A stretch of DNA of 19,059 bases from Duncaniella sp. (GTDB lineage: Bacteria; Bacteroidota; Bacteroidia; Bacteroidales; Muribaculaceae): positions 1 to 19,059 of the forward strand of contig NZ_JAIDEN010000055.1 in the NCBI RefSeq assembly GCF_029054785.1, in the 5' to 3' direction. Under the pieces are notes generated by a model. It saw nothing but the letters and a program-made list of their open reading frames with translations. It was not told the DNA's origin and did not search any database. Shown here piece by piece: positions 6,367 to 14,759 of this stretch. Position 1 is the first letter of the stretch; the number at the start of each line of letters is the position of its first letter. The translations under genes and the position numbers were made by a program.

Positions 6367-8412
6367 ATGGAAAAAAATTTCAAGCGAACCCTTATAACCA
6401 CAGCGCTCCCCTATGCCAACGGACCTGTGCATATCGGACACCTTGCCGGCGTCTATGTTCCGGCTGATATCTACGCCCGCTATCTGCGCCTGCGCGGTCA
6501 GGACGTCGTCATGATCGGCGGCAGCGACGAACACGGTGTACCCATCACCCTCCGTGCAAGAAAAGAAGGTATCACTCCCCAGCAGGTCGTAGACCGCTAC
6601 CATAATACAATCAAGGATTCGCTTGAGGAACTCGGCGTAAGCTTCAACATCTATTCCCGCACCACATCGGAACTCCACCATCAGACTGCCTCGGAATTCT
6701 TCCGTCATCTCTATGACAAAGGCGAATTCACGGTCCAGACCGCACAGCAGCCCTATGATGAAAAAGCCGGCGAATTCCTTGCCGACCGCTATGTGGTCGG
6801 AACCTGCCCACGCTGCCACAACGAGAACGCCTATGGCGACCAGTGTGAGGCCTGCGGATCGTCACTCAACGTGACCGACCTCATCAATCCCCGCTCTGCC
6901 CTCACCGGCGAGCCGGTGAAAATGCGCGAGACAACCCACTGGTATCTCCCCCTCGACAAATGGGAGCCGAGCCTGCGCGAATGGATCCTCGAAGGACATA
7001 AGGAATGGAAAACCAACGTCTACGGCCAGTGCAAGTCATGGCTTGATGCCGGACTCCAGCCGCGTGCCGTCAGCCGCGACCTCAACTGGGGTGTACCCGT
7101 ACCCGTAGAAGGAGCTGAAGGCAAGGTCCTCTACGTCTGGTTCGACGCCCCGATCGGCTACATCTCCAACACCAAGGAACTCCTCCCCGATTCATGGGAA
7201 AAATACTGGAAAGATCCCGAAAGCCGCATCATCAACTTCATCGGCAAAGACAACATCGTCTTCCACTGCATCGTATTCCCCTCGATGCTGATGGCCTATG
7301 GCGACAACTTCCAGCTGCCCGACAATGTTCCCGCCAACGAATTCCTCAACCTCGAAGGCGACAAGATCTCGACATCACGCAACTGGGCCGTATGGCTGCA
7401 TGAATACCTTAAAGACTTCCCCGGCAAGCAGGATGTGCTCCGTTACGTCCTCACCGCCAACGCGCCTGAGACCAAGGACAACGACTTCACATGGGCAGAC
7501 TTCCAGGCCCGCAACAACAATGAGCTTGTGGCCATCCTCGGAAACTTCGTCAACCGCGCGATGGTGCTGACCCACAAATATTTCGACGGAGTCGTACCCG
7601 CCGCAGGAATGCTGACCGAGACCGACACCCTCCTTGCAACCGAACTCGGCGTCGCCACAGAGGCCCTGACCGCCGCCCTTGAGACATTCCACTTCCGTGA
7701 AGCCCTCAGACAGGCAATGGAGATCGCCCGTCTCGGCAACCGCTACCTTCAGGAAACAGAACCCTGGAAACTTGCCAAGACCGACATGGAACGCGTGAAG
7801 ACAATCCTCAACATCGCACTTCAGCTCTGCGCCAACATCGCCGTCGCTTTCGAGCCTTTCACCCCGTTCATGTCCGAAAAGCTCGTCAAAATGCTGGGGC
7901 TCAGCGGGAACATATCATGGGATATGCTCGGAAAACTCGATATCATCAGCGCCGGCACAAAGCTCGCCACCCCGGAACTTCTCTTTGACAAAGTCGAGGA
8001 CAGCCAGATCGAAGCTCAGCTCAAACGCCTGGCCGACACTAAGAAAGCCAATGAAGCGGCAGCCTGGAAAGCCGAACCTCAGGCAAAGGATGTCGACTTC
8101 GACTCGTTTGCCGCATGCGACCTCCGTGTCGGCACCGTACTCGAATGCGAAAAAGTGCCCAAAGCCGACAAACTTCTGCGTTTCCTCATCGAGGACGGCC
8201 TCGAAAAACGCACGATCGTCTCAGGCATCGCCAAACATTACAAGCCTGAAGATCTCGTCGGCAAGCAGATCTGCTTCATAGCCAATCTGCCGCCACGCAA
8301 GCTGAAAGGAATCGTCTCGGAGGGAATGATCCTCTCTGTCGAAAACTCCGACGGCTCACTTGTGCTCCTTGCCCCCTCGGCCCCGGTTGCCCCAGGTGCC
8401 AAAATCGGCTGA
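6367..8412 (+). CDS. metG: Methionyl-tRNA synthetase with C-terminal tRNA-binding domain
   Basis: This enzyme charges tRNA-Met with methionine for initiation and elongation. The 681-residue product is a class I synthetase. The HIGH motif is at residues 22-25 (PVHIGHL). The CPRC...CEAC knuckle (C147, C150, C160, C163) should hold zinc. The KMSKS loop reads KISTS at 333-337. A helical anticodon-binding domain follows, with NNELVAILGNFVNR at its start. The last 105 or so residues (from about 575) form an EMAP-II/Trbp111-type tRNA-binding domain (FAACDLRVGTVLECEKVPKA, then IVSEGMILS), which normally drives dimerisation. The ATG at 6367 lies just before the first beta-strand TLITTALPYANG. It is monocistronic by appearance: own promoter upstream, inverted repeat downstream. 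Confidence 0.98.
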   Translation: MEKNFKRTLITTALPYANGPVHIGHLAGVYVPADIYARYLRLRGQDVVMIGGSDEHGVPITLRARKEGITPQQVVDRYHNTIKDSLEELGVSFNIYSRTTSELHHQTASEFFRHLYDKGEFTVQTAQQPYDEKAGEFLADRYVVGTCPRCHNENAYGDQCEACGSSLNVTDLINPRSALTGEPVKMRETTHWYLPLDKWEPSLREWILEGHKEWKTNVYGQCKSWLDAGLQPRAVSRDLNWGVPVPVEGAEGKVLYVWFDAPIGYISNTKELLPDSWEKYWKDPESRIINFIGKDNIVFHCIVFPSMLMAYGDNFQLPDNVPANEFLNLEGDKISTSRNWAVWLHEYLKDFPGKQDVLRYVLTANAPETKDNDFTWADFQARNNNELVAILGNFVNRAMVLTHKYFDGVVPAAGMLTETDTLLATELGVATEALTAALETFHFREALRQAMEIARLGNRYLQETEPWKLAKTDMERVKTILNIALQLCANIAVAFEPFTPFMSEKLVKMLGLSGNISWDMLGKLDIISAGTKLATPELLFDKVEDSQIEAQLKRLADTKKANEAAAWKAEPQAKDVDFDSFAACDLRVGTVLECEKVPKADKLLRFLIEDGLEKRTIVSGIAKHYKPEDLVGKQICFIANLPPRKLKGIVSEGMILSVENSDGSLVLLAPSAPVAPGAKIG

Positions 8413-8450
8413 TACCCCGAACAGAAAACATACCGAAACCACATTATAAA

Positions 8451-8491
8451 AATCCGAGAGGGTTGGGATTCTGCCCTCCCCCTCTCGGATT
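8451..8491. terminator. Strong 12-bp inverted repeat after metG
   Basis: AATCCGAGAGGG (8451-8462) and CCCTCTCGGATT (8480-8491) form a perfect 12-bp stem with a 17-nt loop, 38 bp after the metG stop. On the plus strand it is followed by AATGTTAACC, which is not a T-run. On the minus strand the stem is followed by TTTTTATAATG. It therefore fits an intrinsic terminator better for minus-strand transcription. It may still act as a 3'-end stabilising hairpin for metG. Confidence 0.65.
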
Positions 8492-8605
8492 AATGTTAAC
8501 CTTAGAGAATGTTTAATCACAAGAGTTAATATCCACCTCAAAACTTTCGCTCAGGTTTTTAACTATTACCATTAAACACCCCATCTTAAACACACCTTAT
8601 CTGTA
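8492..8605. repeat. AT-rich ansA upstream region with repeat copy A
   Basis: No gene and no convincing TAnnTTTG promoter for ansA is seen in this stretch. Positions 8505-8533 match 17148-17176 in the same orientation at 24 of 29 bases, sharing TGTTTAA, ACAAGAGTTAA and ATC. Weaker similarity continues to the right (TCAAA...TTTTT.AC). ATGTTAA precedes both copies. This suggests a short dispersed repeat or a conserved regulatory sequence. The ansA promoter may lie here in a diverged form. Confidence 0.45.
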
Positions 8606-9643
8606 ATGACAGCATACAGAAAACCACGATTGTTGATCATTTATACCGGTGGTACGATCGGAATGATAGAAAACCCGGAGACCCACGCCTTGCAGCCATT
8701 TGATTTCTCGCACCTGATCGACAATGTGCCTAAAATCAAAATGCTCGATTACCATATCGACAACATCCAGTTCACACCGATCGATTCGAGCGACATGGAC
8801 TCAACCGGATGGTCGGAAATCTCAAATGCCATCGCAAGACATTACGATGACTATGACGGATTCGTGGTCCTCCACGGGACTGACACGATGGCCTATACCG
8901 CTTCGGCTCTTTCATTCATGCTCGGAAACCTTCACAAGCCCGTGATCATCACAGGCTCACAGCTTCCGATCGGCGAAGTGCGCACCGATGGCGAAGAAAA
9001 CCTGATAACGGCTTTGCAGATCGCCGCCGCAACGACCTTCGACGGCTCGCCGATGATCCAGGAAGTCGCCATTCTGTTCGAGAACTATCTCTGGCGAGGC
9101 AACCGCTCCACCAAAATGAGCGCCGACAACTTCAACGCTTTCAAGAGCAACAACTATCCGCAACTGGCCAAAATCGGTCTCGGCATACATTTCTACGAAG
9201 AGGCCTTATGGCGTCCGAAAAAGAAACAGCCGTTGCAGCTCAACACCAACATGGATTCCAATGTGATGTTCATCGAGCTACATCCCGGCATGACACAGCA
9301 GACCCTCCGCTATCTTCTCCACACACCCGGAATAAAAGGGATCGTCCTGCGCACATACGGTGCAGGCAATGCCCCGACTGCCGGATGGTTCATCGAAGAG
9401 GTAGCCCAGGCCATACAACGCGGAGTGGTTATTGTCAATGTAACACAATGTGTCAACGGGGGCGTACACCACAGACGCTATGTCGCCGGCGACAAACTTG
9501 CAAACGCCGGTGTCATCTCCGGCCATGACATGACCTCCGAAGCCGCCATCACCAAACTGATGTATCTCTTCGGTCTCGGCCTCACCCCATCGGCTGTGGC
9601 CACCCGACTGAACACCGACATCTGCGGTGAAGTAACGCTCTGA
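8606..9643 (+). CDS. ansA: Type I (cytosolic) L-asparaginase
   Basis: Asparaginase hydrolyses L-asparagine to aspartate and ammonia. The 345-residue product has the first catalytic threonine in YTGGTIGM (T17) and the second active-site motif in LHGTDTM (T92, D93), then 'PVIITGSQLPIGEVRTDGEEN'-type family segments and the late 'RTYGAGNAP' loop. There is no signal peptide, and the length fits the AnsA-type cytosolic enzyme rather than the periplasmic type II. It lies 193 bp after metG and is likely transcribed separately. Its 3' end meets dinB convergently with a 38-bp gap and no clear terminator hairpin between them. Confidence 0.95.
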   Translation: MTAYRKPRLLIIYTGGTIGMIENPETHALQPFDFSHLIDNVPKIKMLDYHIDNIQFTPIDSSDMDSTGWSEISNAIARHYDDYDGFVVLHGTDTMAYTASALSFMLGNLHKPVIITGSQLPIGEVRTDGEENLITALQIAAATTFDGSPMIQEVAILFENYLWRGNRSTKMSADNFNAFKSNNYPQLAKIGLGIHFYEEALWRPKKKQPLQLNTNMDSNVMFIELHPGMTQQTLRYLLHTPGIKGIVLRTYGAGNAPTAGWFIEEVAQAIQRGVVIVNVTQCVNGGVHHRRYVAGDKLANAGVISGHDMTSEAAITKLMYLFGLGLTPSAVATRLNTDICGEVTL

Positions 9644-9681
9644 CCGTCTGAGCGCCACAAACCATCGCCCCCTTTTACGCT

Positions 9682-10806
9682 TCAGTCATAGCCGTTTTCG
9701 AAATCGAATTCGAGCTGACGCGGATCGTAGACAGTGCGCGACGTGCCGCCATGCTCAGGCATCGACACCGACAGTCCGACCAACCTCACCTGACGTCCGG
9801 CAACAGGCGCCAGCGAAAGCAGCTGACGGGCAGAACTGATTATCTCATCACGGCTCTGATAGGCCCGTGATGCCGTGTGGCTGCGCGAACGCTGTGTGAA
9901 GTCACTGAATTTGAGTTTCAGAGTGAGAGTGCAGCCTCTGAACACACTGCGCCCGATCCTCCACACCAGCTCATCGGCAAGATCCTCTATGACATGTTCG
10001 ATCTCCTCCAGGGTTGTCAGATCCTGCTGGAGCGTCATCTCACATCCCACAGATTTCCGGGTCCACAGCGGCTCGACAGGACGGTTGTCAATCCCACGGG
10101 CAAACTGATAGAAGATCTGCCCAGACTTTCCGAATTCAAGATTCAGCAGTTCAGCCGAACAGGCGGCAAGCTGCTCTCCGGTCCAGATGCCGAGGGCATG
10201 CATCCTCGCGGCGGTGACAGGGCCGACACCCCAGAAATCCTCCACAGGAATCCGATGGATAAACTCAATGGCCTGCGAGGGATGGATTGTACACAGCCCG
10301 TCAGGCTTGCGGTAGTCGGAAGCGATCTTGGCCAGAAATTTGTTGTATGACACCCCGGCAGAAGCCGTCAGGCCCAGCTGTTCACGGATTTTAGCCTTTA
10401 TTTCCTTTGCGATCGTGACCGCCATAGGGAATCCCGGCTTATTGACAGTCACATCAAGAAATGCCTCGTCAAGCGAGATCGGCTCCACTATGTCGGTGTA
10501 CTCGTGAAAGATCTCGTGCATCTGCGCCGACACCCTTTTATAGACATCGAATCTCGGCTTCACAAACACAAGTCCGGGACACAGTTTTTTAGCACGCAGC
10601 GACGGCATGGCTGATCTCACACCGAAACGCCGCGCCTCATAACTGGCTGCGGCCACGACTCCACGCCCCTCGGCATGGCCGACGGCAAGCGGGACACCCT
10701 TCAATGACGGATTGTCACGCTGCTCCACAGAGGCATAGAAAGCATCCATGTCGATATGGATGATCTTACGGATTTCCCCTAAGTTCAGGCGAGACAATTC
10801 ATCCAT
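9682..10806 (-). CDS. dinB: DNA polymerase IV (Y-family)
   Basis: Pol IV copies past damaged template bases without proofreading. The 374-residue product has the Y-family palm signature HIDMDAFYASVEQ, with D19 and the steric-gate aromatic Y24. It also has SLDEAFLDV, with catalytic D113 and E114. A helix-hairpin-helix segment follows (EDFWGVGPVTAARMHALGI), then the little-finger domain. The C-terminal RQLEFDFENGYD resembles a beta-clamp binding motif (Q-L-x-F-x-F). The N-terminus is about 11 residues longer than in E. coli DinB, so a slightly later start cannot be excluded. It follows cysK by 41 bp. I saw no LexA-like operator in front of it. Confidence 0.96.
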   Translation of the reverse strand: MDELSRLNLGEIRKIIHIDMDAFYASVEQRDNPSLKGVPLAVGHAEGRGVVAAASYEARRFGVRSAMPSLRAKKLCPGLVFVKPRFDVYKRVSAQMHEIFHEYTDIVEPISLDEAFLDVTVNKPGFPMAVTIAKEIKAKIREQLGLTASAGVSYNKFLAKIASDYRKPDGLCTIHPSQAIEFIHRIPVEDFWGVGPVTAARMHALGIWTGEQLAACSAELLNLEFGKSGQIFYQFARGIDNRPVEPLWTRKSVGCEMTLQQDLTTLEEIEHVIEDLADELVWRIGRSVFRGCTLTLKLKFSDFTQRSRSHTASRAYQSRDEIISSARQLLSLAPVAGRQVRLVGLSVSMPEHGGTSRTVYDPRQLEFDFENGYD

Positions 10807-10847
10807 ATCAATCGTTTATAGTTTAACTATTGTTTTGAAACACGCTC

Positions 10848-11780
10848 TTACTCGGCAAAAAGGTCTGTTGAAAGATAACGTTCACCGGTATCCGGCAGCA
10901 ACACAACGATATTTTTCCCGGCATTGGCCGGATCTTTTGCAAGTACAGTTGCCACATGCAAAGCCGCCCCGGAAGAAATGCCGCAAAGCACCCCCTCGGT
11001 ACGCGCAAGCCGGCGCGCCGCACCATAAGCCTCCTCAGCCTCGACTTTCACCACCTTATTTATAATAGAGCGGTCAAGAATCTCCGGCACAAAACCGGCC
11101 CCTATACCCTGAAGTTTATGCGGACCGGGACTCCCTCCGCTCAACACCGGCGAATCGGCGGGTTCGACTGCCACAACCTCGACATCAGGCTTCTGCTCTT
11201 TCAGATAACTACCTATCCCGGTGACAGTTCCGCCGGTTCCGACTCCTGCCACAAAGCAATCGACCTTGCCATCCAGCGCCGACCAGATTTCGGGCCCGGT
11301 TGTACGGTAGTGGATCTGAGGATTCGCCGGATTCACGAACTGGCCCAAAATGACAGCCCCAGGGATCTCGGCTTTAAGCCTTTCAGCCTCGGCGATCGCA
11401 CCTTTCATCCCGGCAGCACCTGAAGTCAGCACCACCCTTGCACCCAAAGCAGCCACAAGTTTCCTGCGCTCGACGCTCATTGTCTCCGGCATTGTCAGAA
11501 TCACATTATAGCCACGCGCTGCACCGACCAGAGCAAGCCCTATTCCGGTATTACCGCTTGTCGGCTCTATTATAGTACCCCCTTTTTTCAGTTGTCCGCT
11601 CTCCTCAGCCTCCATGATCATGTTGAGCGCCACGCGGTCTTTCACTGATCCGCCGGGATTGAAACTCTCTATCTTGGCATAGATTGTAGCTGCGGTGCTT
11701 TCTGATCTGTCATAATTGTTGAGACGCAACAAGGGGGTCGCCCCTACGGTCTCAAGAATCGAATCCGATATTCTGTTCAT
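10848..11780 (-). CDS. cysK: Cysteine synthase A (O-acetylserine sulfhydrylase)
   Basis: This PLP enzyme makes L-cysteine from O-acetylserine and sulfide. The 310-residue product is of family length. The PLP-binding lysine is K47 in NPGGSVKDR. The substrate-binding loop is TSGNTG at 74-79, the phosphate loop is GVGTGGTVTG, and SGGSPGPHKLQGIGAGF is typical of CysK rather than cystathionine beta-synthase. It reads GISSGAALH near the C-terminus. It sits between radC (75-bp gap) and dinB (41-bp gap); no other sulfur-assimilation gene is nearby. Confidence 0.96.
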   Translation of the reverse strand: MNRISDSILETVGATPLLRLNNYDRSESTAATIYAKIESFNPGGSVKDRVALNMIMEAEESGQLKKGGTIIEPTSGNTGIGLALVGAARGYNVILTMPETMSVERRKLVAALGARVVLTSGAAGMKGAIAEAERLKAEIPGAVILGQFVNPANPQIHYRTTGPEIWSALDGKVDCFVAGVGTGGTVTGIGSYLKEQKPDVEVVAVEPADSPVLSGGSPGPHKLQGIGAGFVPEILDRSIINKVVKVEAEEAYGAARRLARTEGVLCGISSGAALHVATVLAKDPANAGKNIVVLLPDTGERYLSTDLFAE

Positions 11781-11855
11781 AAATTGACTGCGTTAAGTTT
11801 TGTCATCAATTATTAATCTCTAATCCATATTCAACACAATGTCAGCCATTGCGGT

Positions 11856-12566
11856 TTACAGACGCCGGTTGTCTGCGTAAGAATAAGATCTGCTGCGGGC
11901 TATTATCACATGATCAAGCACTTTTATTCCCAGATAACCGGCTCCTTCCTTGATTTTACGGGTCAGACTGTCATCCTCGCTGCTTGGATTGGGGTTTCCG
12001 GAGGGGTGGTTGTGGATCAGGATAATCCCTTCGGCCAGACAGTCCAGAGCACGTTTGAGCAAGAGCTTGACATCTACAACCGTCGCAACCGTGCCGCCCT
12101 GCGAGATGCAGCGCTTGAACTTCACACGGTTGCTGCGCGAGAGCATCATCACCCAGAACTCCTCATGGTCCAGTTCGCCGATGAGGGGCTGCATTATCTC
12201 CGTGACATCCTCGCTGGAACGAATCAGAGGCTCGGCGGCACCTGCCATCTGCTCGCGGTTGCGGCGTCCAAGTTCAAAAGCCGCTGCCAGACAGACAGCC
12301 TTCGCTGGCCCGATGCCCTTGTATTTCGACATCATCTCCTGCATGCTCATTCTGGCAAGGTTATCGACTCTCTGGTCACAGTCATGCAGAATGCCACGGG
12401 CCATATCCACCACCGACATCCCCGGCAGACCGCCTCCGAAGATCAAAGCCACAAGTTCAGCATCGCTGAGCGACCGGATCCCGTTGGCAAGCGCTTTTTC
12501 ACGCGGCTTGTCATCGTCATTCAGGTCATGGATGCGTGTCGGGATAAAGGTTGTAAGTTCTTCCAT
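11856..12566 (-). CDS. radC: RadC family JAB/MPN domain protein
   Basis: RadC proteins were once linked to DNA repair, but their biochemical role is unsettled. The 236-residue product has the two usual parts. An N-terminal helix-hairpin-helix region (KALANGIRSLSDAELVALIF, then KYKGIGPAKAVCLAAAFELG) precedes a C-terminal JAMM domain with H185-N-H187 ... S195-x-x-D198 in HNHPSGNPNPSSED. These are the metal ligands expected for a zinc-dependent isopeptidase-like fold. It begins 15 bp after the glycosyltransferase stop, so it is probably in the same transcript as nspC and that gene. It appears to be a chromosomal RadC rather than one carried on a plasmid or phage. Confidence 0.93.
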   Translation of the reverse strand: MEELTTFIPTRIHDLNDDDKPREKALANGIRSLSDAELVALIFGGGLPGMSVVDMARGILHDCDQRVDNLARMSMQEMMSKYKGIGPAKAVCLAAAFELGRRNREQMAGAAEPLIRSSEDVTEIMQPLIGELDHEEFWVMMLSRSNRVKFKRCISQGGTVATVVDVKLLLKRALDCLAEGIILIHNHPSGNPNPSSEDDSLTRKIKEGAGYLGIKVLDHVIIARSRSYSYADNRRL

Positions 12567-12581
12567 AGTCTCAGCCCTCCC

Positions 12582-13586
12582 CTACTTTCCTTTTCGCATC
12601 AGAACTTCCTCCTCGACATCGCGTCCGCGGCCCAGGAGAATCTTAATAAAATAAGCTTTCAGGAAGCCGCATCCATAGCCGCAGATCTGAATCACGCTTG
12701 CAGGAAGCGCCTTAAGGGCAATCACCACAGAGCGCGTCGAGAAGAGCGCGCTGACGAATATAGCAGTCAGATACAGGCCCAGCGGCAACAGGAACCAGGG
12801 AGAAAGCGCGATCGAAAGAAGCACCAGAGCCAAGCCGATGATCACCGCGACTGCCGGCAGCGCATGCACGGCTTTCAGCGAGCCGGGATAAAGCAGTTTA
12901 AGCGTAATGCGCGACATGCCGAACACATAGACCTGACGCAAGAATTTGCGGAAATCCACACGCCTCTTGTGATAGACATAGGCCGGACGGATCAGAGCGA
13001 TCGAGAAACCGGCATTGCGGATGCGCGTCGACATATCAATGTCCTCCGAAAACATCTCCCGGAAGCCGCCCACCTGCTCATAGACCTTGCGGGAAAAGCC
13101 CATGTTGAACGTGCGCGGTACAAATTTTTCGAGGCTCACCTTCCCGCCGCGGATGCCGCCTGTCGTCAGGAAGGATGTCATGGCGAAATTGATAGCCTTC
13201 TGGGTGGAAGTGAACGACGAATGGGCCGAATCCGGGCCTCCGAAGCAGTCGACAGGGTGCGAATCAAGCTCCTCGGTCAGCACGGCGAAATAATTTTCAG
13301 GGATCACGCAATCGCTGTCAAAAAAGATGAAATAGTCGCCCCCGGCACGTTCCATCCCGTAATTGCGGGCAATCGAACGCCCCTCATTATCCTTGTAGAA
13401 ATACTTCACACGAAAATCCTTGGCCGACTTCACAGCCTCCTCACACGGCGCCGTGGAGCCATCCTCCACAATCACCACCTCGAAATTCTTCAGCGTCTGA
13501 CACCGCAGGCTGTCGAGCAGATCCCTGACCTCGTCTATGCGGTTGTAGACCGGAACTATTACTGAAAAGCGCACTTTATCTTCCAT
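12582..13586 (-). CDS. Family 2 glycosyltransferase with C-terminal membrane segments
   Basis: This is a GT-A fold transferase. It starts MEDKVRFSVIVPVYNRIDEV, followed by VEDGST (about 40-45), GRSIARNYG (69-77) and the metal-binding FFDSD (88-92). An acidic SEDIDMSTR motif (180-188) is a likely catalytic region. Hydrophobic segments at about 243-261 and 264-282, and a weaker one near 290-310, should anchor it in the inner membrane with the catalytic part in the cytosol. I place the start at the ATG at 13584-13586, which shares one base with the nspC stop (TGATG). A GTG two codons upstream is also possible. Donor, acceptor and pathway cannot be read from the sequence, and no polysaccharide or O-antigen locus surrounds it. 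Confidence 0.88.
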   Translation of the reverse strand: MEDKVRFSVIVPVYNRIDEVRDLLDSLRCQTLKNFEVVIVEDGSTAPCEEAVKSAKDFRVKYFYKDNEGRSIARNYGMERAGGDYFIFFDSDCVIPENYFAVLTEELDSHPVDCFGGPDSAHSSFTSTQKAINFAMTSFLTTGGIRGGKVSLEKFVPRTFNMGFSRKVYEQVGGFREMFSEDIDMSTRIRNAGFSIALIRPAYVYHKRRVDFRKFLRQVYVFGMSRITLKLLYPGSLKAVHALPAVAVIIGLALVLLSIALSPWFLLPLGLYLTAIFVSALFSTRSVVIALKALPASVIQICGYGCGFLKAYFIKILLGRGRDVEEEVLMRKGK

Positions 13587-14716
13587 CAGCACATACGTTT
13601 TTTATAATCCTCGTAGTCAAAACGTCGCAGATAGCTGCAATTTCCGGCGGAGTCACACAGCACCATCGCGGGATGCTGGATGCCGTTGAACATGGTGGTT
13701 TTCACCGTCGTGTAGTGGTTCATATCCTCCAGCGTGAGACGGTCGCCGACCTTCAGCGGCTCACGGAAACACCAGTCGCCGACATAGTCGCCGCTCAGGC
13801 AGGAATTGCCGCCGAGTCTGTAACGCGGCAATCCCTCGGCCTCTTCGACGCTCTCGGTGACAGCCGGTTTGTAAGGCATCTCAAGGCAGTCAGGCATGTG
13901 GCAGGCAAAACTGGCGTCAATGATAGCCGTCCTGACACCCTGATTCTCAACAACATCAAGGACCTGTGTGATCAGATCTCCCGTGCGCCATGTGAAAGCG
14001 CTACCAGGCTCCATCACCACTTTCAGCCACGGATAACGGCTGCGGAAGTCTTTCAGCAGCGAGATCAGATGATCGACATCGTAGCCCTCGCGGGTCATCA
14101 GATGACCGCCTCCGAAATTCACCCACTTGAGCTGCTTCAGATAAGCCCCGAACTGCTCTTCGAAAGCCTCAAGCACTCGTTCAAGGTCATAGCTTGTACT
14201 CTCGCAGAGCGCATGGAAATGCAATCCCTCGATTCCGGCAGGAAGACCGCCCTCAAGCTGTGAGGCCGTCACTCCGAAACGCGAACCCGGAAGCGCCGGA
14301 TTGTAGATCTCGGTCTCTATGACCGAACACTGCGGGTTGACGCGCAGTCCGGGCGACACACCTGCGGCCAATGCGCGCTGACCATACTTTTCCCATTGAC
14401 CCAGAGAGTTGAAAGTCAGGTGGGTCGCACGGGAAAGAAACTCGTCAATCGTAGCCTCGGTGTACACCGGACAATAGACATGAGCCTCTCCGCCCAGCTC
14501 GTCATTTCCAAGCCGCAGCTCATTGAGCGAACTTGCCGTGAAATCTCGGTTATATTCGCGGATTATCGGAAACGTGCGCCACAGGGCATTGGCCTTGAAG
14601 GCCATGATGATATTGACCCCGGCCTCACGCTCCACACGGTTGATCAGCGACAGGTTGCGGCGCAATTTGTCTTCATATACAATATAGAACGGAGTGGCTA
14701 TCTCGTCTGCTTTCAT
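13586..14716 (-). CDS. nspC: Carboxynorspermidine/carboxyspermidine decarboxylase
   Basis: NspC is a fold-type III PLP enzyme that decarboxylates carboxyspermidine (or carboxynorspermidine), the last step of the spermidine route used by many gut Bacteroidota that lack the SpeD/SpeE route. The 376-residue product has the PLP lysine K41 in MAFKAN, the phosphate-binding VNFGGGHLM, MEPGSAFTWRTG, and the family signature FACHMPDCLEMPYKP. NSCLSGDYVG supplies the second-subunit catalytic cysteine region. The partner carboxyspermidine dehydrogenase is not in this window. It is 43 bp after uvrD and overlaps the glycosyltransferase by one base. Confidence 0.94.
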   Translation of the reverse strand: MKADEIATPFYIVYEDKLRRNLSLINRVEREAGVNIIMAFKANALWRTFPIIREYNRDFTASSLNELRLGNDELGGEAHVYCPVYTEATIDEFLSRATHLTFNSLGQWEKYGQRALAAGVSPGLRVNPQCSVIETEIYNPALPGSRFGVTASQLEGGLPAGIEGLHFHALCESTSYDLERVLEAFEEQFGAYLKQLKWVNFGGGHLMTREGYDVDHLISLLKDFRSRYPWLKVVMEPGSAFTWRTGDLITQVLDVVENQGVRTAIIDASFACHMPDCLEMPYKPAVTESVEEAEGLPRYRLGGNSCLSGDYVGDWCFREPLKVGDRLTLEDMNHYTTVKTTMFNGIQHPAMVLCDSAGNCSYLRRFDYEDYKKRMC

Positions 14717-14759
14717 CTCTTATCTCAAATTGGGGATTACATTATAATATACCGACGGA

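Noticed and set aside
6043..6819. A 258-codon minus-strand frame running from metG into the rpsL leader
   Set aside because: It overlaps the metG 5' end antisense, crosses both divergent promoters, and has no family signature.
9644..9681. Possible bidirectional terminator between the convergent ansA and dinB
   Set aside because: The 38-bp gap holds no inverted repeat of useful length.
11910..13565. A 551-codon open frame on the plus strand
   Set aside because: It lies antisense to radC and the glycosyltransferase, both with clear family motifs. Its translation is rich in His, Arg and Gln, shows no domain I recognise, and looks like a codon-bias shadow.
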